Shown piece after piece: positions 34,223 to 43,322 of a DNA stretch of 64,000 nucleotides. The translations under genes were made by a program, and so were the position numbers. The stretch is from Mesorhizobium sp. Root102 (GTDB lineage: Bacteria > Pseudomonadota > Alphaproteobacteria > Rhizobiales > Rhizobiaceae). Below the pieces are notes generated by a model that worked only from the letters and a program-made list of their open reading frames with translations, was not told the origin of the DNA and searched no databases. The DNA lies in the NCBI RefSeq assembly GCF_001425625.1, contig NZ_LMCP01000002.1:62001-126000 (forward strand), in the 5' to 3' direction. Within the stretch, counting starts at the first letter, position 1; every line of letters starts with the position of its first letter.

Positions 34223-35398
34223 ATGCTGGACTTCAGTTCGCTCCTGCTCGCAGCCGCGCTGTCGGGCATCTGCCTCAGCGTCACCATGTTTGCGATCTGG
34301 TTCACCGCGCCCAAGGCAGGCTTCGTGCTGACGGTGGCGTGCGGCATTCTGGTGCTCGTCGCGCATGTGATCCTGTTCTGGCGATACACCAAGGATCCTG
34401 ACCCGCTGCTTTGCCAGATCGTGCTTGCGCTGCTCAGCCTGGGATTTCTGATCCTCTGCGTGTCGGCCATGCAATATCTGGGCGTGCCCGGCTACAGACG
34501 CGCCATTGCACCTGCGCTTGCCGCCATGGCCATCTGTGCCACTGTCACCTTCCTGGGGCTTGACGGCGTCGGCTTCATCGTCACCTACACCACTGTGACG
34601 GCGCTGCTGTCGGCGATAGGCATCATGTTCTGGATCAACGGCAGTCACGATCGCCGCATCCTGCTGGTGGTTTCATTTCTGAGCGGCACCTGCGCGGTGT
34701 CGTTTGCGCTCTGCGGCGTGGTTCTGCTGACCAAGGGGCAATGGACGCTGGCGGCCGCGCCCGACAACTGGGCCGAACGACTGAATTCCGCCGTGGCGGT
34801 GGCCTGCATGACCGGGCTCGGCGCATTGACGCTCTCCCTCCATCATCTGCAGGCGCAGATCGAGTTGAAGGCAGAGACCATGACCGATCCGCTGACGGGG
34901 CTGATGAACCGTCGAGGGCTGATGTCACTCTACGGCGAGCGGAGTTTCGGCCCGTTCATGGCGATCGTCATGTTCGACCTCGACCATTTCAAGCGCACCA
35001 ACGACGTCTACGGTCACCCGGTCGGGGATCAGGTTCTCTGCCGCTTCGCCGCCGTCATCAAGAGATATGCCAGGACCGGTGTCGACGCTTTTCGCCTGGG
35101 CGGCGAGGAGTTCGCAATCGTCATGTCGCGGATGACGGAAGAGCGGGCCTATGATCTCGCCAGCAAGATCGGCGTTGCCTTCGGCACCGAAATCGTTCCC
35201 ACCCAACTCGGCAAGTTGCGCAGCACAGTCAGCGGCGGCATCGGTTTTGGCGAGGCAGTCGGCAGCAGCCTCGACGGGGTGCTCGCCGAGGCAGACGCGG
35301 CACTCTACGCGGCCAAGCGTGCCGGGCGAAATTGCGTCATCAGCCGCAAGAGGATGGCCAAGGCCGAGCCGATCAAGCCGGCCTTGCGCTCTGCCTAA
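34223..35398 (+). CDS. Membrane-bound diguanylate cyclase (GGDEF)
   Basis: A 391-residue signalling enzyme that should make cyclic di-GMP from two GTP. About six membrane helices fill residues 1-200. The GGDEF domain occupies about 215-380, with DPLTGLMNRRGL, the metal-binding FDLDHFKRTND, and an intact active site FRLGGEEFAIVM. The canonical RxxD inhibitory site is not evident before the active site. A TTG at 34214 is an alternative start. The gene is directly downstream of the tad cluster, fitting c-di-GMP control of surface attachment. Its TAA abuts the stop of the convergent gcvP. Confidence 0.88.
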   Translation: MLDFSSLLLAAALSGICLSVTMFAIWFTAPKAGFVLTVACGILVLVAHVILFWRYTKDPDPLLCQIVLALLSLGFLILCVSAMQYLGVPGYRRAIAPALAAMAICATVTFLGLDGVGFIVTYTTVTALLSAIGIMFWINGSHDRRILLVVSFLSGTCAVSFALCGVVLLTKGQWTLAAAPDNWAERLNSAVAVACMTGLGALTLSLHHLQAQIELKAETMTDPLTGLMNRRGLMSLYGERSFGPFMAIVMFDLDHFKRTNDVYGHPVGDQVLCRFAAVIKRYARTGVDAFRLGGEEFAIVMSRMTEERAYDLASKIGVAFGTEIVPTQLGKLRSTVSGGIGFGEAVGSSLDGVLAEADAALYAAKRAGRNCVISRKRMAKAEPIKPALRSA

Positions 35399-38209
35399 TT
35401 ATTCCGCCGCACCCAGATAGTCCGACAGGGGCGGGCACGAGCAGACCAGGTTGCGGTCGCCGGCGACATTGTCGATTCGTGACACCGGCGGCCAGTATTT
35501 GGCTGCCGCGTCGGCGTCGCCGGCGGGATAGGCCGCCTCCAGGCGCGAGTAGGGATGGGTCCACTGGGCGGCCAGTGCCTCGGCGGCCGTGTGCGGCGCG
35601 TTGACCAGCGGATTATCGGCCAAAGGCCATTCGCCCCTGGCGACTTTCGACGCTTCGCCTGCGATGGCGATCATCGCCTCGCAGAAGCGGTCCAGTTCCC
35701 GCTTGGGCTCGGATTCGGTCGGCTCCACCATCAGCGTGCCGGAGACCGGGAAGGACATGGTCGGCGCGTGAAAACCATAGTCGATCAGGCGCTTGGCGAC
35801 ATCGTCGACACTGATGCCTGCGCTGTCCTTGAGCACGCGGGTGTCGAGGATGCATTCATGCGCGACGCGTCCCTGCCTGCCCTTGTAGAGCACCGGGAAA
35901 TGCGCACCGAGCCGCGTCGCGATGTAGTTGGCGGACAGGATCGCCGTTTCAGTCGCTTGCTTGAGGCCCGACGCGCCCATCATGCGGATGTACATCCAGG
36001 TGATCGGCAGGATCGAAGCGCTGCCGAAGGCGGCGGCGGACACCGCATGGCGCGAACCTTCGGTGACATGGCCGGGCAAGTAGGGCTTCAGATGCGCCTT
36101 GACGCCGATCGGACCGACGCCGGGACCGCCGCCGCCATGCGGGATGCAGAAGGTCTTGTGCAGGTTCATGTGGCAGACATCGGCGCCGATGTCGCCCGGA
36201 CGGGCAAGCCCGACCAGCGCGTTGAGGTTGGCACCGTCGAAATAGACCTGGCCGCCATGTTCATGGATGAGCGCGCAGAGATCGCGCGCGCCTTCCTCGA
36301 ACACGCCATGCGTCGAGGGATAGGTGAACATCAGCGCCGCGAGGTTTTGCGCATGCTCAGTCGCCTTGGCCTTCATGTCGTCCATGTCGATGTTGCCGTC
36401 TTCGGTGCAGCGCACGACGACGACGCTCATGCCGGCCATCGCCGCGCTTGCCGGATTGGTGCCATGCGCCGAGGAAGGGATCAGGCAGACGGTGCGGTGG
36501 TTGTCACCGCGTGAGCGGTGATAGCCGCGAATGGCGAGCAGTCCGGCATATTCACCCTGGCTGCCGGCATTGGGCTGCAAGGTGACCGCGTCGAAGCCGG
36601 TGATCTCCGACAGCCAGCCTTCCAGCTCGCCGATCATGGCGCGGTAGCCGGCCGAGTGCGCAGCCGGGGCGAAAGGATGCAGGTTGGCGATGCTTGGCCA
36701 GCTCACCGGCATCATCTCGGCGGCGGCGTTGAGCTTCATGGTGCAGGATCCGAGCGGGATCATGGCGCGATCGAGTGCCAGGTCCTTGTCGGCCAGCCGG
36801 CGCAGGAAGCGCATCATCTCGGTTTCCGACTTGTTTTCGTGGAAAACAGGCTGTGTCAGGAACTCCTTGCCGCGCGGCTTGCCGGGCATCGTGCTGGCGG
36901 CTGAGGAACCAGCCTTGGCGCCGAACAGGGCCGCGATCGCATCGAGATCGGCATCGGTCGAGGTCTCATCGAAGCTGATGCCGACATGGTCGGCATCGAT
37001 GATGCGCAGCAGCCGGCCGGTCTTTTCGGCCGCGGCGGCGATCTGCGCCGCCTTGCCCTTGGTCTCCACGGTCACCGTGTCGAAACGGCTGGCGCCGATC
37101 ACCGACGCACCTGCCGCTTCAAGGCCGCTTGCCAGCCGGTTGGCCAGTGCATGGATGCGCCCGGCAATCGCCTGCAGCCCAGCGGGGCCGTGCCAGATGG
37201 CATAGGCGGTCGCCATGTTGGCGAGCAGCGCCTGCGCCGTGCAGATGTTGGAGGTCGCCTTGTCGCGGCGGATATGCTGCTCGCGTGTCTGCAAGGCAAG
37301 CCGGTAGCCGGGCCGGCCCTTGCTGTCAGTGGATTGGCCGACCAGGCGGCCGGGCATCAACCGCGTCAACTTGTCGGAGACGGCGCAATAGGCCGCGTGC
37401 GGGCCGCCAAAGCCCATCGGCACGCCGAAGCGCTGCATCGGGCCGACCGCAATGTCGGCGCCAAGCTTGGCCGGCGCATCGGCCAGCGTCAGTCCGAGCG
37501 GGTCGGCGATGAAGACGACGATGGCGCCGGTCGCGCGCGCCTTGTCGATCGCCGCCTTGTGGTCGCCATAGACGCCAAACGTATCCGGCCAGGAGACGAG
37601 CAGGGCGGCGGTGTTGTCGTCGATCGTCTCACCATCGATCTCGATGCCGAGCGGCTCGGCGCGCGTGCGCACCACGTCCAGTGTCTGCGGATGCGGCGTG
37701 CCGGCAAGCGCGATCTTGGTGCGCTTGTCGCGGTGATGGCGCAGCGCAATGCCGACCGCTTCGGCGACGGCGGTTGCTTCGTCAAGCAGCGAGGCCGACG
37801 CCACCGGCAGGCCGGTCAGTTCGGTGACCAGCGTCTGGAAGTTGAACAGCATTTCGAGCCGGCCCTGGCTGATCTCGGCCTGATAGGGCGTGTAGGCCGT
37901 GTACCAGGCCGGGTTCTCGAACAGGTTGCGCTGGATCACCGGCGGCACATGGACGCCATGATAGCCGGCGCCGATGAAGCTCTTCAGCACTGTATTCCCG
38001 GCCATCGTCGCTGAAAGCTCGGCCAGCGCTTCCGCCTCGCTCGCCGGTGCTGGCAAGGCAAGCGGCCGATCGAGCCGGATCGACTTCGGCACGGACTGGC
38101 TGATCAGCGTCTCGATCGAGGGTACGCCGATGGCGGCCAGCATCGCTCTGGTGTCATTGAGGCCGGGACCGATATGGCGGGCCGAGAAAGGGTAGGGTGC
38201 TGCGGTCAT
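35399..38209 (-). CDS. gcvP: Glycine dehydrogenase (decarboxylating), P protein
   Basis: PLP-dependent P protein of the glycine cleavage complex; it decarboxylates glycine and passes the aminomethyl group to the lipoyl arm of GcvH. The 936-residue homodimeric-type protein has both halves. The PLP lysine lies in [20 protein letters not shown], and the glycine-rich motif is intact. [15 protein letters not shown] is the characteristic N-terminus. It is the last gene of gcvT-gcvH-gcvP, 18 bases after gcvH. Its stop abuts the stop of the convergent cyclase gene. Confidence 0.96.
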   Translation of the reverse strand: MTAAPYPFSARHIGPGLNDTRAMLAAIGVPSIETLISQSVPKSIRLDRPLALPAPASEAEALAELSATMAGNTVLKSFIGAGYHGVHVPPVIQRNLFENPAWYTAYTPYQAEISQGRLEMLFNFQTLVTELTGLPVASASLLDEATAVAEAVGIALRHHRDKRTKIALAGTPHPQTLDVVRTRAEPLGIEIDGETIDDNTAALLVSWPDTFGVYGDHKAAIDKARATGAIVVFIADPLGLTLADAPAKLGADIAVGPMQRFGVPMGFGGPHAAYCAVSDKLTRLMPGRLVGQSTDSKGRPGYRLALQTREQHIRRDKATSNICTAQALLANMATAYAIWHGPAGLQAIAGRIHALANRLASGLEAAGASVIGASRFDTVTVETKGKAAQIAAAAEKTGRLLRIIDADHVGISFDETSTDADLDAIAALFGAKAGSSAASTMPGKPRGKEFLTQPVFHENKSETEMMRFLRRLADKDLALDRAMIPLGSCTMKLNAAAEMMPVSWPSIANLHPFAPAAHSAGYRAMIGELEGWLSEITGFDAVTLQPNAGSQGEYAGLLAIRGYHRSRGDNHRTVCLIPSSAHGTNPASAAMAGMSVVVVRCTEDGNIDMDDMKAKATEHAQNLAALMFTYPSTHGVFEEGARDLCALIHEHGGQVYFDGANLNALVGLARPGDIGADVCHMNLHKTFCIPHGGGGPGVGPIGVKAHLKPYLPGHVTEGSRHAVSAAAFGSASILPITWMYIRMMGASGLKQATETAILSANYIATRLGAHFPVLYKGRQGRVAHECILDTRVLKDSAGISVDDVAKRLIDYGFHAPTMSFPVSGTLMVEPTESEPKRELDRFCEAMIAIAGEASKVARGEWPLADNPLVNAPHTAAEALAAQWTHPYSRLEAAYPAGDADAAAKYWPPVSRIDNVAGDRNLVCSCPPLSDYLGAAE

Positions 38210-38227
38210 GTCTTTCGAGTCCTGATA

Positions 38228-38596
38228 TCAGCCGATATGGGCGTTGTAGGCGGCCTCATCCATGAGGCCGGCGAGCTGGCTTTCGTCGGCAAGCTTCATC
38301 TTCCACAGCCAGCCGGCTCCGGTTGCCGCCGAGTTGACCAGTGACGGATCCGACGACAGCGTGCCGTTGGCTTCGGTGATCTCGCCATCGACCGGCGCGT
38401 AGACATCGGAAGCCGCCTTGACGGATTCGACCACGACGGCGGTATCGCCCTTGGTCAATTTCTTGCCGATCTCCGGCAGTTCGACGAAGACGAGATCGCC
38501 GAGCTGCTCCTGCGCATAGTCGGTGATGCCGACAGTGGCGATGCCGCCCTCGACGCGGAGCCATTCGTGATCTGATGTGAAATAGGTCGTTGCCAT
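38228..38596 (-). CDS. gcvH: Glycine cleavage system H protein
   Basis: A 122-residue lipoyl carrier. The lipoylation site is the Lys in [20 protein letters not shown], and [13 protein letters not shown] marks the N-terminus. The start at 38596 (AAAGG about nine bases upstream) is favoured over ATG 38605. It is separated from gcvT by five bases. It shuttles the aminomethyl and dihydrolipoyl groups between P, T and L proteins. Confidence 0.95.
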   Translation of the reverse strand: MATTYFTSDHEWLRVEGGIATVGITDYAQEQLGDLVFVELPEIGKKLTKGDTAVVVESVKAASDVYAPVDGEITEANGTLSSDPSLVNSAATGAGWLWKMKLADESQLAGLMDEAAYNAHIG

Positions 38597-38601
38597 TGAG
38601 A

Positions 38602-39702
38602 TCATCCTTTGCGGTAGCGATGCGGTGTGAAGGGCAGGGAGCTGATATCGACCGGGATTTTCGTGCCGCGAACATCGGCGAAGACCCGTGTTCCGGGCTT
38701 GGCCAGCGGTGCCGCGACATAGCCCATGGCGACCGGATGGCCGGCCGAGGGGCCGAAGCCGCCCGACGTGACATGGCCGGCGGGCTTGCCGTCGGCGTCA
38801 AAGAGCGCAGCACCGCCACGCACCGGCTGGCGGCCTTCCGGCCTCAGGCCTACGCGCTTTTGCGCGGGTCCTCGTTCCACGGCGGCACGCAGCGCATCGG
38901 CGCCGATGAAAGTGCCGGAAGCGCGGATGTCCTTCGGGATCGCCCACATCAAGGCGGCGCTGGCCGGGTCGGTCTCCGGCGTGATGTCCTGACCATGCAG
39001 GCAGAGCCCTGCCTCAAGCCGTAGGCTGTCTCGAGCGGCCAGACCGATCCACAGGACGCGCTCGTCGCCGAGCAGCTTTGCAACGAGATCACGCGCATCG
39101 GCCTCGGGCAGCCCGATCTCGAAACCGTCCTCGCCGGTATAACCGGAGCGGCTCATGAACCAGTTCTTCCGCGGTTCGACACCATGCATGAACAGCAGCG
39201 AGCCGGTCTCGATGCCGACGCGGGAAAGGGCTGCCCAGGCTTCAGGACCCTGGATGGCGAGAAAGACGCGGTCGAGCGGCTCGACCCTGACGTCGAAATC
39301 CGCGGCAAGCGCACGCAAATGCTTCTCGTCGGCCACGGCATTGCCGGCGTTGGCGACCACCATGAACGTGATATCGCCAAGCCTGGTGATGATCAGGTCG
39401 TCCAGAATCCCGCCTGCGTCATTGAGGAAGAAGGACAATTTGGATTGCGAGATTTCGAGCGCGCCTGCATCCAAGGGGCAAGCACGGTTGAGCAGCGCAA
39501 CCGCCTCCGGCCCGCTGACCTCGAACAGTTTCATATGCGAGATGTCGAAGAGGCCAGCCTGTTCGCGGGTGTGAAGATGCTCCTTCATGACGCCGGCCGG
39601 ATAGGTCAGCGGCATCGACCAGCCGGCAAAGGCACCAAAGCGCGCACCGGCGGCCACATGGATCTCTTCGAGGGGAAGGTGTTTGGTGTCGTTGCCCGTC
39701 AT
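38602..39702 (-). CDS. gcvT: Aminomethyltransferase (glycine cleavage T protein)
   Basis: T protein of the glycine cleavage complex; it releases ammonia and forms methylene-tetrahydrofolate. The 366-residue protein contains [36 protein letters not shown], and [16 protein letters not shown], all family hallmarks. The C-terminal barrel includes [20 protein letters not shown]. It is the first gene of the operon and lies directly behind the glycine riboswitch. Confidence 0.95.
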   Translation of the reverse strand: MTGNDTKHLPLEEIHVAAGARFGAFAGWSMPLTYPAGVMKEHLHTREQAGLFDISHMKLFEVSGPEAVALLNRACPLDAGALEISQSKLSFFLNDAGGILDDLIITRLGDITFMVVANAGNAVADEKHLRALAADFDVRVEPLDRVFLAIQGPEAWAALSRVGIETGSLLFMHGVEPRKNWFMSRSGYTGEDGFEIGLPEADARDLVAKLLGDERVLWIGLAARDSLRLEAGLCLHGQDITPETDPASAALMWAIPKDIRASGTFIGADALRAAVERGPAQKRVGLRPEGRQPVRGGAALFDADGKPAGHVTSGGFGPSAGHPVAMGYVAAPLAKPGTRVFADVRGTKIPVDISSLPFTPHRYRKG

Positions 39703-39744
39703 GTCATCTCCAGAGTCGCACGCAATCGGTCGCGAATGGCGACC

Positions 39745-39932
39745 AGTCCGTGCCCCTCTGTCTGAAGCCTGAGAGACTCGCGCAGCTGGAACTCTGTCAG
39801 CGGCGCTTACACCTTCGGCGCGGGGGCAAGCCCCGACTTTCCAGAGTGTCTTTCCCGTCTACGGTTCTTTTGCCTGAGAGATTTCGGGCGATTTCCCCTT
39901 CGGCGGCAGCTTTCGCTGCTCTCTCCCGCAAA
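39745..39932 (-). promoter_or_regulatory. Tandem glycine riboswitch upstream of gcvT
   Basis: On the minus strand the leader carries two glycine aptamers. The 5' aptamer (about 39930-39838) shows GGGAGAGAGC, GCCGAAGGGGAAAT and ATCTCTCAGGCAAAAGAACC. The 3' aptamer (about 39835-39750) shows GCGCCGAAGGTG and AGTCTCTCAGGCTTCAGACA. These match the gcvT-type glycine riboswitch core elements (CCGAAGG and CTCTCAGGC). Tandem aptamers normally switch on gcv expression when glycine is high. About 43-50 bases separate the second aptamer from the gcvT start. Confidence 0.92.
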
Positions 39933-39937
39933 CAGGT

Positions 39938-39958
39938 AGGACTCAGACCCTGAGTCCT
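39938..39958. repeat. Perfect 9-bp hairpin at the 5' edge of the riboswitch
   Basis: AGGACTCAG (39938-39946) and CTGAGTCCT (39950-39958) form a perfect stem with a 3-nt loop, six bases upstream (minus strand) of the first aptamer. It may be a leader helix or an operator. Confidence 0.5.
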
Positions 39959-40012
39959 CGACGCGCCATCCATAGCTTGTGCGCGACGGCTTGTCACCTG
40001 CCAGCGACATCT

Positions 40013-40112
40013 AAAGCGAGTCGCGCTGAAACGGATTCGGGCGATGCGCTTTGGCTCTCTGTTTTGATGCATGTCGTTCCCCCAAAACCGCGGCACACTT
40101 TTGGGCGACATA
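40013..40112. repeat. RIME-like double-palindrome intergenic repeat, copy 2
   Basis: Left palindrome: AAAGCGAGTCGC (from 40013) with GCGATGCGCTTT (ending 40052). Right palindrome: TGCATGTCG (40068-40076) with CGACAT (40106-40111) around CCCAAAACCGCGGCACACTT. The element aligns with 4854-4932 over both halves. It fills most of the gap between the riboswitch leader and the gene at 40227; apart from it and the hairpin I see nothing else in 39933-40226. Confidence 0.7.
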
Positions 40113-40226
40113 GACCGACAAGTCTTCGCTAACCACGCCGTTTGCCGGTTTTTCAAGACACTGCTGATATGTTGGCAGCCATGAGGCTTAGCGCTGGCGC
40201 TTGCCGGCAGCGGACGGGGACGACAA

Positions 40227-41228
40227 ATGGGTGAGTTGATCATGAGCGCGCCGGTGGCCGGGCTGACCTCGAAAGGCAGTATCGCCGTGGAGGATGTGGC
40301 GATGCTGCGCCATGAGGTGTTCGGCGATGGCGTTGTGACGCGCGGCGAGGCCGAGGCGCTGTTTGCGCTCGACGCCACTGCCAAGGACAAATGCCAGGAA
40401 TGGCCGCCCTTCTTCATCGAGGCGGTTACCGACTATATCGTTCACCAGGAAAAGCCATCGGGCTATATCTCGCGGGACAGTGCCGACTGGCTGATCCGCA
40501 TGATCTCACGCGACGGCATGGTCGACAGCCGGACCGAACTCGAATTGCTGGTCCACGTGCTGGAAGAGGCGAGATCGTCGCCAGGCCGGCTTTGCGTCTA
40601 TGCGCTGGAGCAGGTGGCGCATGCCGTTATCGACGGCAACGGGCCGCTGATGCTCGGCGGCGCAATGGTTCCCGGACTGATCGCCAAGGCTGAGGTCGAG
40701 CTGCTGCGCCGGATCCTCCATGCCCATGGCGGCGACGGCAACATCGCCATCACCCGCGCCGAGGCAGAGGTGCTGTTCAGGATCAATGAGCGTACCGCTC
40801 AAGGACACAACGATCCGTCCTGGAGCGACCTGTTCGTCAAGGCGATCGCCAATTTCGTCATGTGCTCGGCCGGCTACGAAGCGCCGACGCGCGATGTGGC
40901 GCTACGCCGGGATGTTTTCCTTGAACAGGCCAATCCGGAAATCGGCGGGTTCTTCAGCCGCATGATCTCCGGCGGCATCGCCGGCATCATGGAAGCCTAT
41001 CGGTCTCCAGGCGACATCGGGGCCGAGTGGGAAGCCAAGAACAGGGCGGCCGAGGCCCTGGCCCGCCGCGCCGAGATAATCGATGCCGACGAAGCCTCCT
41101 GGCTGACCGGGCATATCGGCGCGGACCGGCCTCTCTACGAGAACGAACGCGCGCTGCTGACGCTGATCAAGCAAGCATCGCCGGAAATCCACCCGGCGCT
41201 GAGGCCGCTGCTCGACAAGGTCGCCTGA
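40227..41228 (+). CDS. Conserved hypothetical protein with two related modules
   Basis: A 333-residue soluble, largely helical protein that I do not recognise. It looks internally duplicated: VTRGEAEALF at residues 37-46 matches ITRAEAEVLF at 175-184, each followed about 20 residues later by WPPFFIEAVTDYIV / WSDLFVKAIANFVM. ISRDSADWLIRMISRDGMV (81-99) likewise resembles IDADEASWLTGHIGADRPL near residue 285. No membrane segment, signal peptide or catalytic motif is visible. The only neighbours are the riboswitch-gcv block upstream and a gene remnant downstream. ATG 40242 is an alternative start. Confidence 0.7.
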   Translation: MGELIMSAPVAGLTSKGSIAVEDVAMLRHEVFGDGVVTRGEAEALFALDATAKDKCQEWPPFFIEAVTDYIVHQEKPSGYISRDSADWLIRMISRDGMVDSRTELELLVHVLEEARSSPGRLCVYALEQVAHAVIDGNGPLMLGGAMVPGLIAKAEVELLRRILHAHGGDGNIAITRAEAEVLFRINERTAQGHNDPSWSDLFVKAIANFVMCSAGYEAPTRDVALRRDVFLEQANPEIGGFFSRMISGGIAGIMEAYRSPGDIGAEWEAKNRAAEALARRAEIIDADEASWLTGHIGADRPLYENERALLTLIKQASPEIHPALRPLLDKVA

Positions 41229-41322
41229 CCGGCAAAAGGGTTGCCCGATCAGATCTGGTCTACGTCGATGTATATCCGGGCCAGGCCTTCCCGAACACTG
41301 ATGGCGATGTGGTCATGCATGA

Positions 41323-41508
41323 GCCTGTAAGGCCGTGTTCGTTTCCTGCACCAGCATGCGCGTTGCCCGGATCATCGAGGAGGTCGAGAAGGAGCTGGGG
41401 AAACCTGTCACCTCGAGCAACCATGCCATAGCCTGGCATACGCTGCGGCTCGGCGGCATTGGCGAGCGGATTGCCGGAAAAGGCGAGCTGTTTCGCCGCT
41501 CGCTGTAG
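41323..41508 (+). pseudogene. Remnant of an Asp/Glu racemase / maleate isomerase-like gene
   Basis: The frame from 41323 to the stop at 41506-41508 encodes about 61 residues that read like the C-terminus of the aspartate/glutamate racemase superfamily: AVFVSCTSMRVARIIEEVEK, then LGKPVTSSNHAIAWHTLRL. A TGA at 41320-41322 ends the frame upstream, and the sequence before it (41229-41319) shows no matching N-terminal domain. The catalytic Cys of the C-terminal half would be in FVSCTS. The rest of the gene, normally 230-250 residues, is missing. Confidence 0.6.
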
Positions 41509-41549
41509 GCCTAGCCATCTTTAGAGCCGCAGCGTTTGCGGCATGCGGT

Positions 41550-42341
41550 TCAGATCCCGCCGTACCAGTCGTAGCCATTGTCTTCCCAATAGCCCCCCCG
41601 GCCGCCGCCGACATCGGCAAAGCCGTCGACGAGTTCGATCTTGTAGAGATATTTCGGCATCTTGTAGCCGAGCTGTCGCTCGACGCGGACACGCAGCGGA
41701 GCGCCGTTCTCGACCGGCAGCGGCTTCCCGTTCAGCCCATAGGCGAGGATCGTCTGCGGGTGACGGGCATCGACAAGATCGATGGTACCGTAATATTTGA
41801 TGTCGCCCGACAGGCTGCGGTCGATCGTGTCGAGGCAATGGAACATGACGTAGCGCGCCTGCGGCTTGACTACCGCCTGGTCCAGCACCAGCGACAGCGG
41901 CGTGCCGGTCCATTTGGCGATGCAGCTCCAGCCTTCGACGCAGTCATGGCGGGTGATCTGGGTGCGGCTGGGCATGTTCTGAAGCTGCTCGCGGCTGAGC
42001 GACAGCGGCTTTTCGACGAGGCCCGAGACCTCCAGCCGCCAGTCGGCGAAGTTGTTCGCGAGCAGACCTTTGTAAACATCGTCGTCCGGTGCCGTGACAC
42101 CGTTCGGGCGCTGCGGCTGGCGGATGTCGGCCTCGGTGAATTCCTGCGCCAACGCATCGCGCCCAGCAAGCAGGCGTTGGGCCCTGTATGTCAGGCCATT
42201 GGCGTTTTCTAGGAAACCGCGTAGGCCGCTGCCGATGCTCAGCTGGCTGTCGAAAGCGTCGCAGCCCGACAGCATGATGCCGGAGGCGCCGAGACTGGCA
42301 CCGGTCAGGAATTTGCGGCGGCTGATCTCAAACTTCGCCAT
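41550..42341 (-). CDS. Molybdopterin-dependent oxidoreductase (sulfite-oxidase fold), Tat lipoprotein
   Basis: A 263-residue periplasmic enzyme of the sulfite-oxidase/MsrP (YedY) superfamily. The Tat signal ISRRKFLTGAS is followed by GIMLSGC, a lipobox-like sequence, so it may be a lipidated Tat substrate. The molybdenum-ligating Cys lies in RHDCVEGWSCIAKW, with CLDTIDRSL and YGLNGKPLPVENGAPLR typical of the fold. Start 42341 has GAGGAG upstream. It is encoded one base after the cytochrome b gene, which presumably supplies or removes electrons. Confidence 0.85.
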   Translation of the reverse strand: MAKFEISRRKFLTGASLGASGIMLSGCDAFDSQLSIGSGLRGFLENANGLTYRAQRLLAGRDALAQEFTEADIRQPQRPNGVTAPDDDVYKGLLANNFADWRLEVSGLVEKPLSLSREQLQNMPSRTQITRHDCVEGWSCIAKWTGTPLSLVLDQAVVKPQARYVMFHCLDTIDRSLSGDIKYYGTIDLVDARHPQTILAYGLNGKPLPVENGAPLRVRVERQLGYKMPKYLYKIELVDGFADVGGGRGGYWEDNGYDWYGGI

Positions 42342-42342
42342 G

Positions 42343-43224
42343 TCACGCACTCCTCTCGGCTGTCTTGTCGTCATGCGCGGGAGGATCGGTGCGATACCAG
42401 CCGGTGATGATCGAGCGCAGCTCGTTGATCGGGCCGGCGGCCAGGATCATCAGGATGTGGACGATGAAGAAGGCGACCAGCAGCACCATGACGGTGAAAT
42501 GGATGGTGCGTGCCGTCTGCCGGCCACCGAGCAGATCGTTGAGGAACGGCAGCACCGCATCCATGCTTGGCGACATCGCCAGGCCGGTGATGATCATCAG
42601 TGGCAGGAGCACGAACAGCACCCCGCCGTAGGCCATCTTCTGCAGCGTGTTGTATTCCCGCGTGTGGTGGAATTTGAGCTTTGCGTGGTCGATTATGTCT
42701 TGCGGCAGCCGCTTGAGATCATCGAGGCGCGGCGCGAGATCGCGCCGCAGATGGCCGCTCACAGTGCTGGCGACCAGCCAGACGATCAAGGTCGTGGTGA
42801 GTATCCAGGCAAAGAAGAAATGGATGACGCGGGCGGTGCCGAGATCATAGTAGGACGGTATCGTCGCCCAGGACGGGAAGGCGCGGGACGTCTCCTGGCC
42901 TGCCGGCCCCGACCAGCCGAGCACACCTGTGGTATCGAAGCGTTTGCCGAAGATCTCAGTGTAGCCGCGTGGCCCGGCGTTCGTGTTCTCGGCGCCAATG
43001 GCGAAGATGGTGTTGTTGTAGTCGAAGCCCGACTGCTTGCCGATATAGAGCTGCGGGCGGGCATTGAAGATCTGCAGGCCGGACAGCAGCATGAAGAACA
43101 GCGAGATAGCCCAGAGCCAATGCGTCAGCCGCGTCCAGCGCGACTGCCGGTAGATCAGCGTTTTTTCGTTCGACGCCGAAGCGCCTGGACCGGCGGCGGA
43201 TTGGCTTCTGGCAACGGATTCCAT
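42343..43224 (-). CDS. Cytochrome b561-like membrane subunit
   Basis: A 293-residue integral membrane protein of the diheme cytochrome b / b561 type. After a polar leader, helices occur at about residues 32-50 (THWLWAISLFFMLLSGLQIF), 125-160, 185-215 and 240-270, with conserved-looking histidines at both membrane faces (THW, IHFFFAW, IHFTV). The start at 43224 has AGGAG ten bases upstream. It is immediately upstream of the molybdoenzyme gene, so the pair likely forms a periplasmic redox module linked to the quinone pool. Confidence 0.85.
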   Translation of the reverse strand: MESVARSQSAAGPGASASNEKTLIYRQSRWTRLTHWLWAISLFFMLLSGLQIFNARPQLYIGKQSGFDYNNTIFAIGAENTNAGPRGYTEIFGKRFDTTGVLGWSGPAGQETSRAFPSWATIPSYYDLGTARVIHFFFAWILTTTLIVWLVASTVSGHLRRDLAPRLDDLKRLPQDIIDHAKLKFHHTREYNTLQKMAYGGVLFVLLPLMIITGLAMSPSMDAVLPFLNDLLGGRQTARTIHFTVMVLLVAFFIVHILMILAAGPINELRSIITGWYRTDPPAHDDKTAERSA

Positions 43225-43322
43225 CTTGTCTCGTCTCCTGGCCTTGGCGACCTGGCCTGCGCGTTCATTGTCCTCCTGATACGTCGCAATCCAAACCAAT
43301 GTTTCATCCGATCACGGATTTA

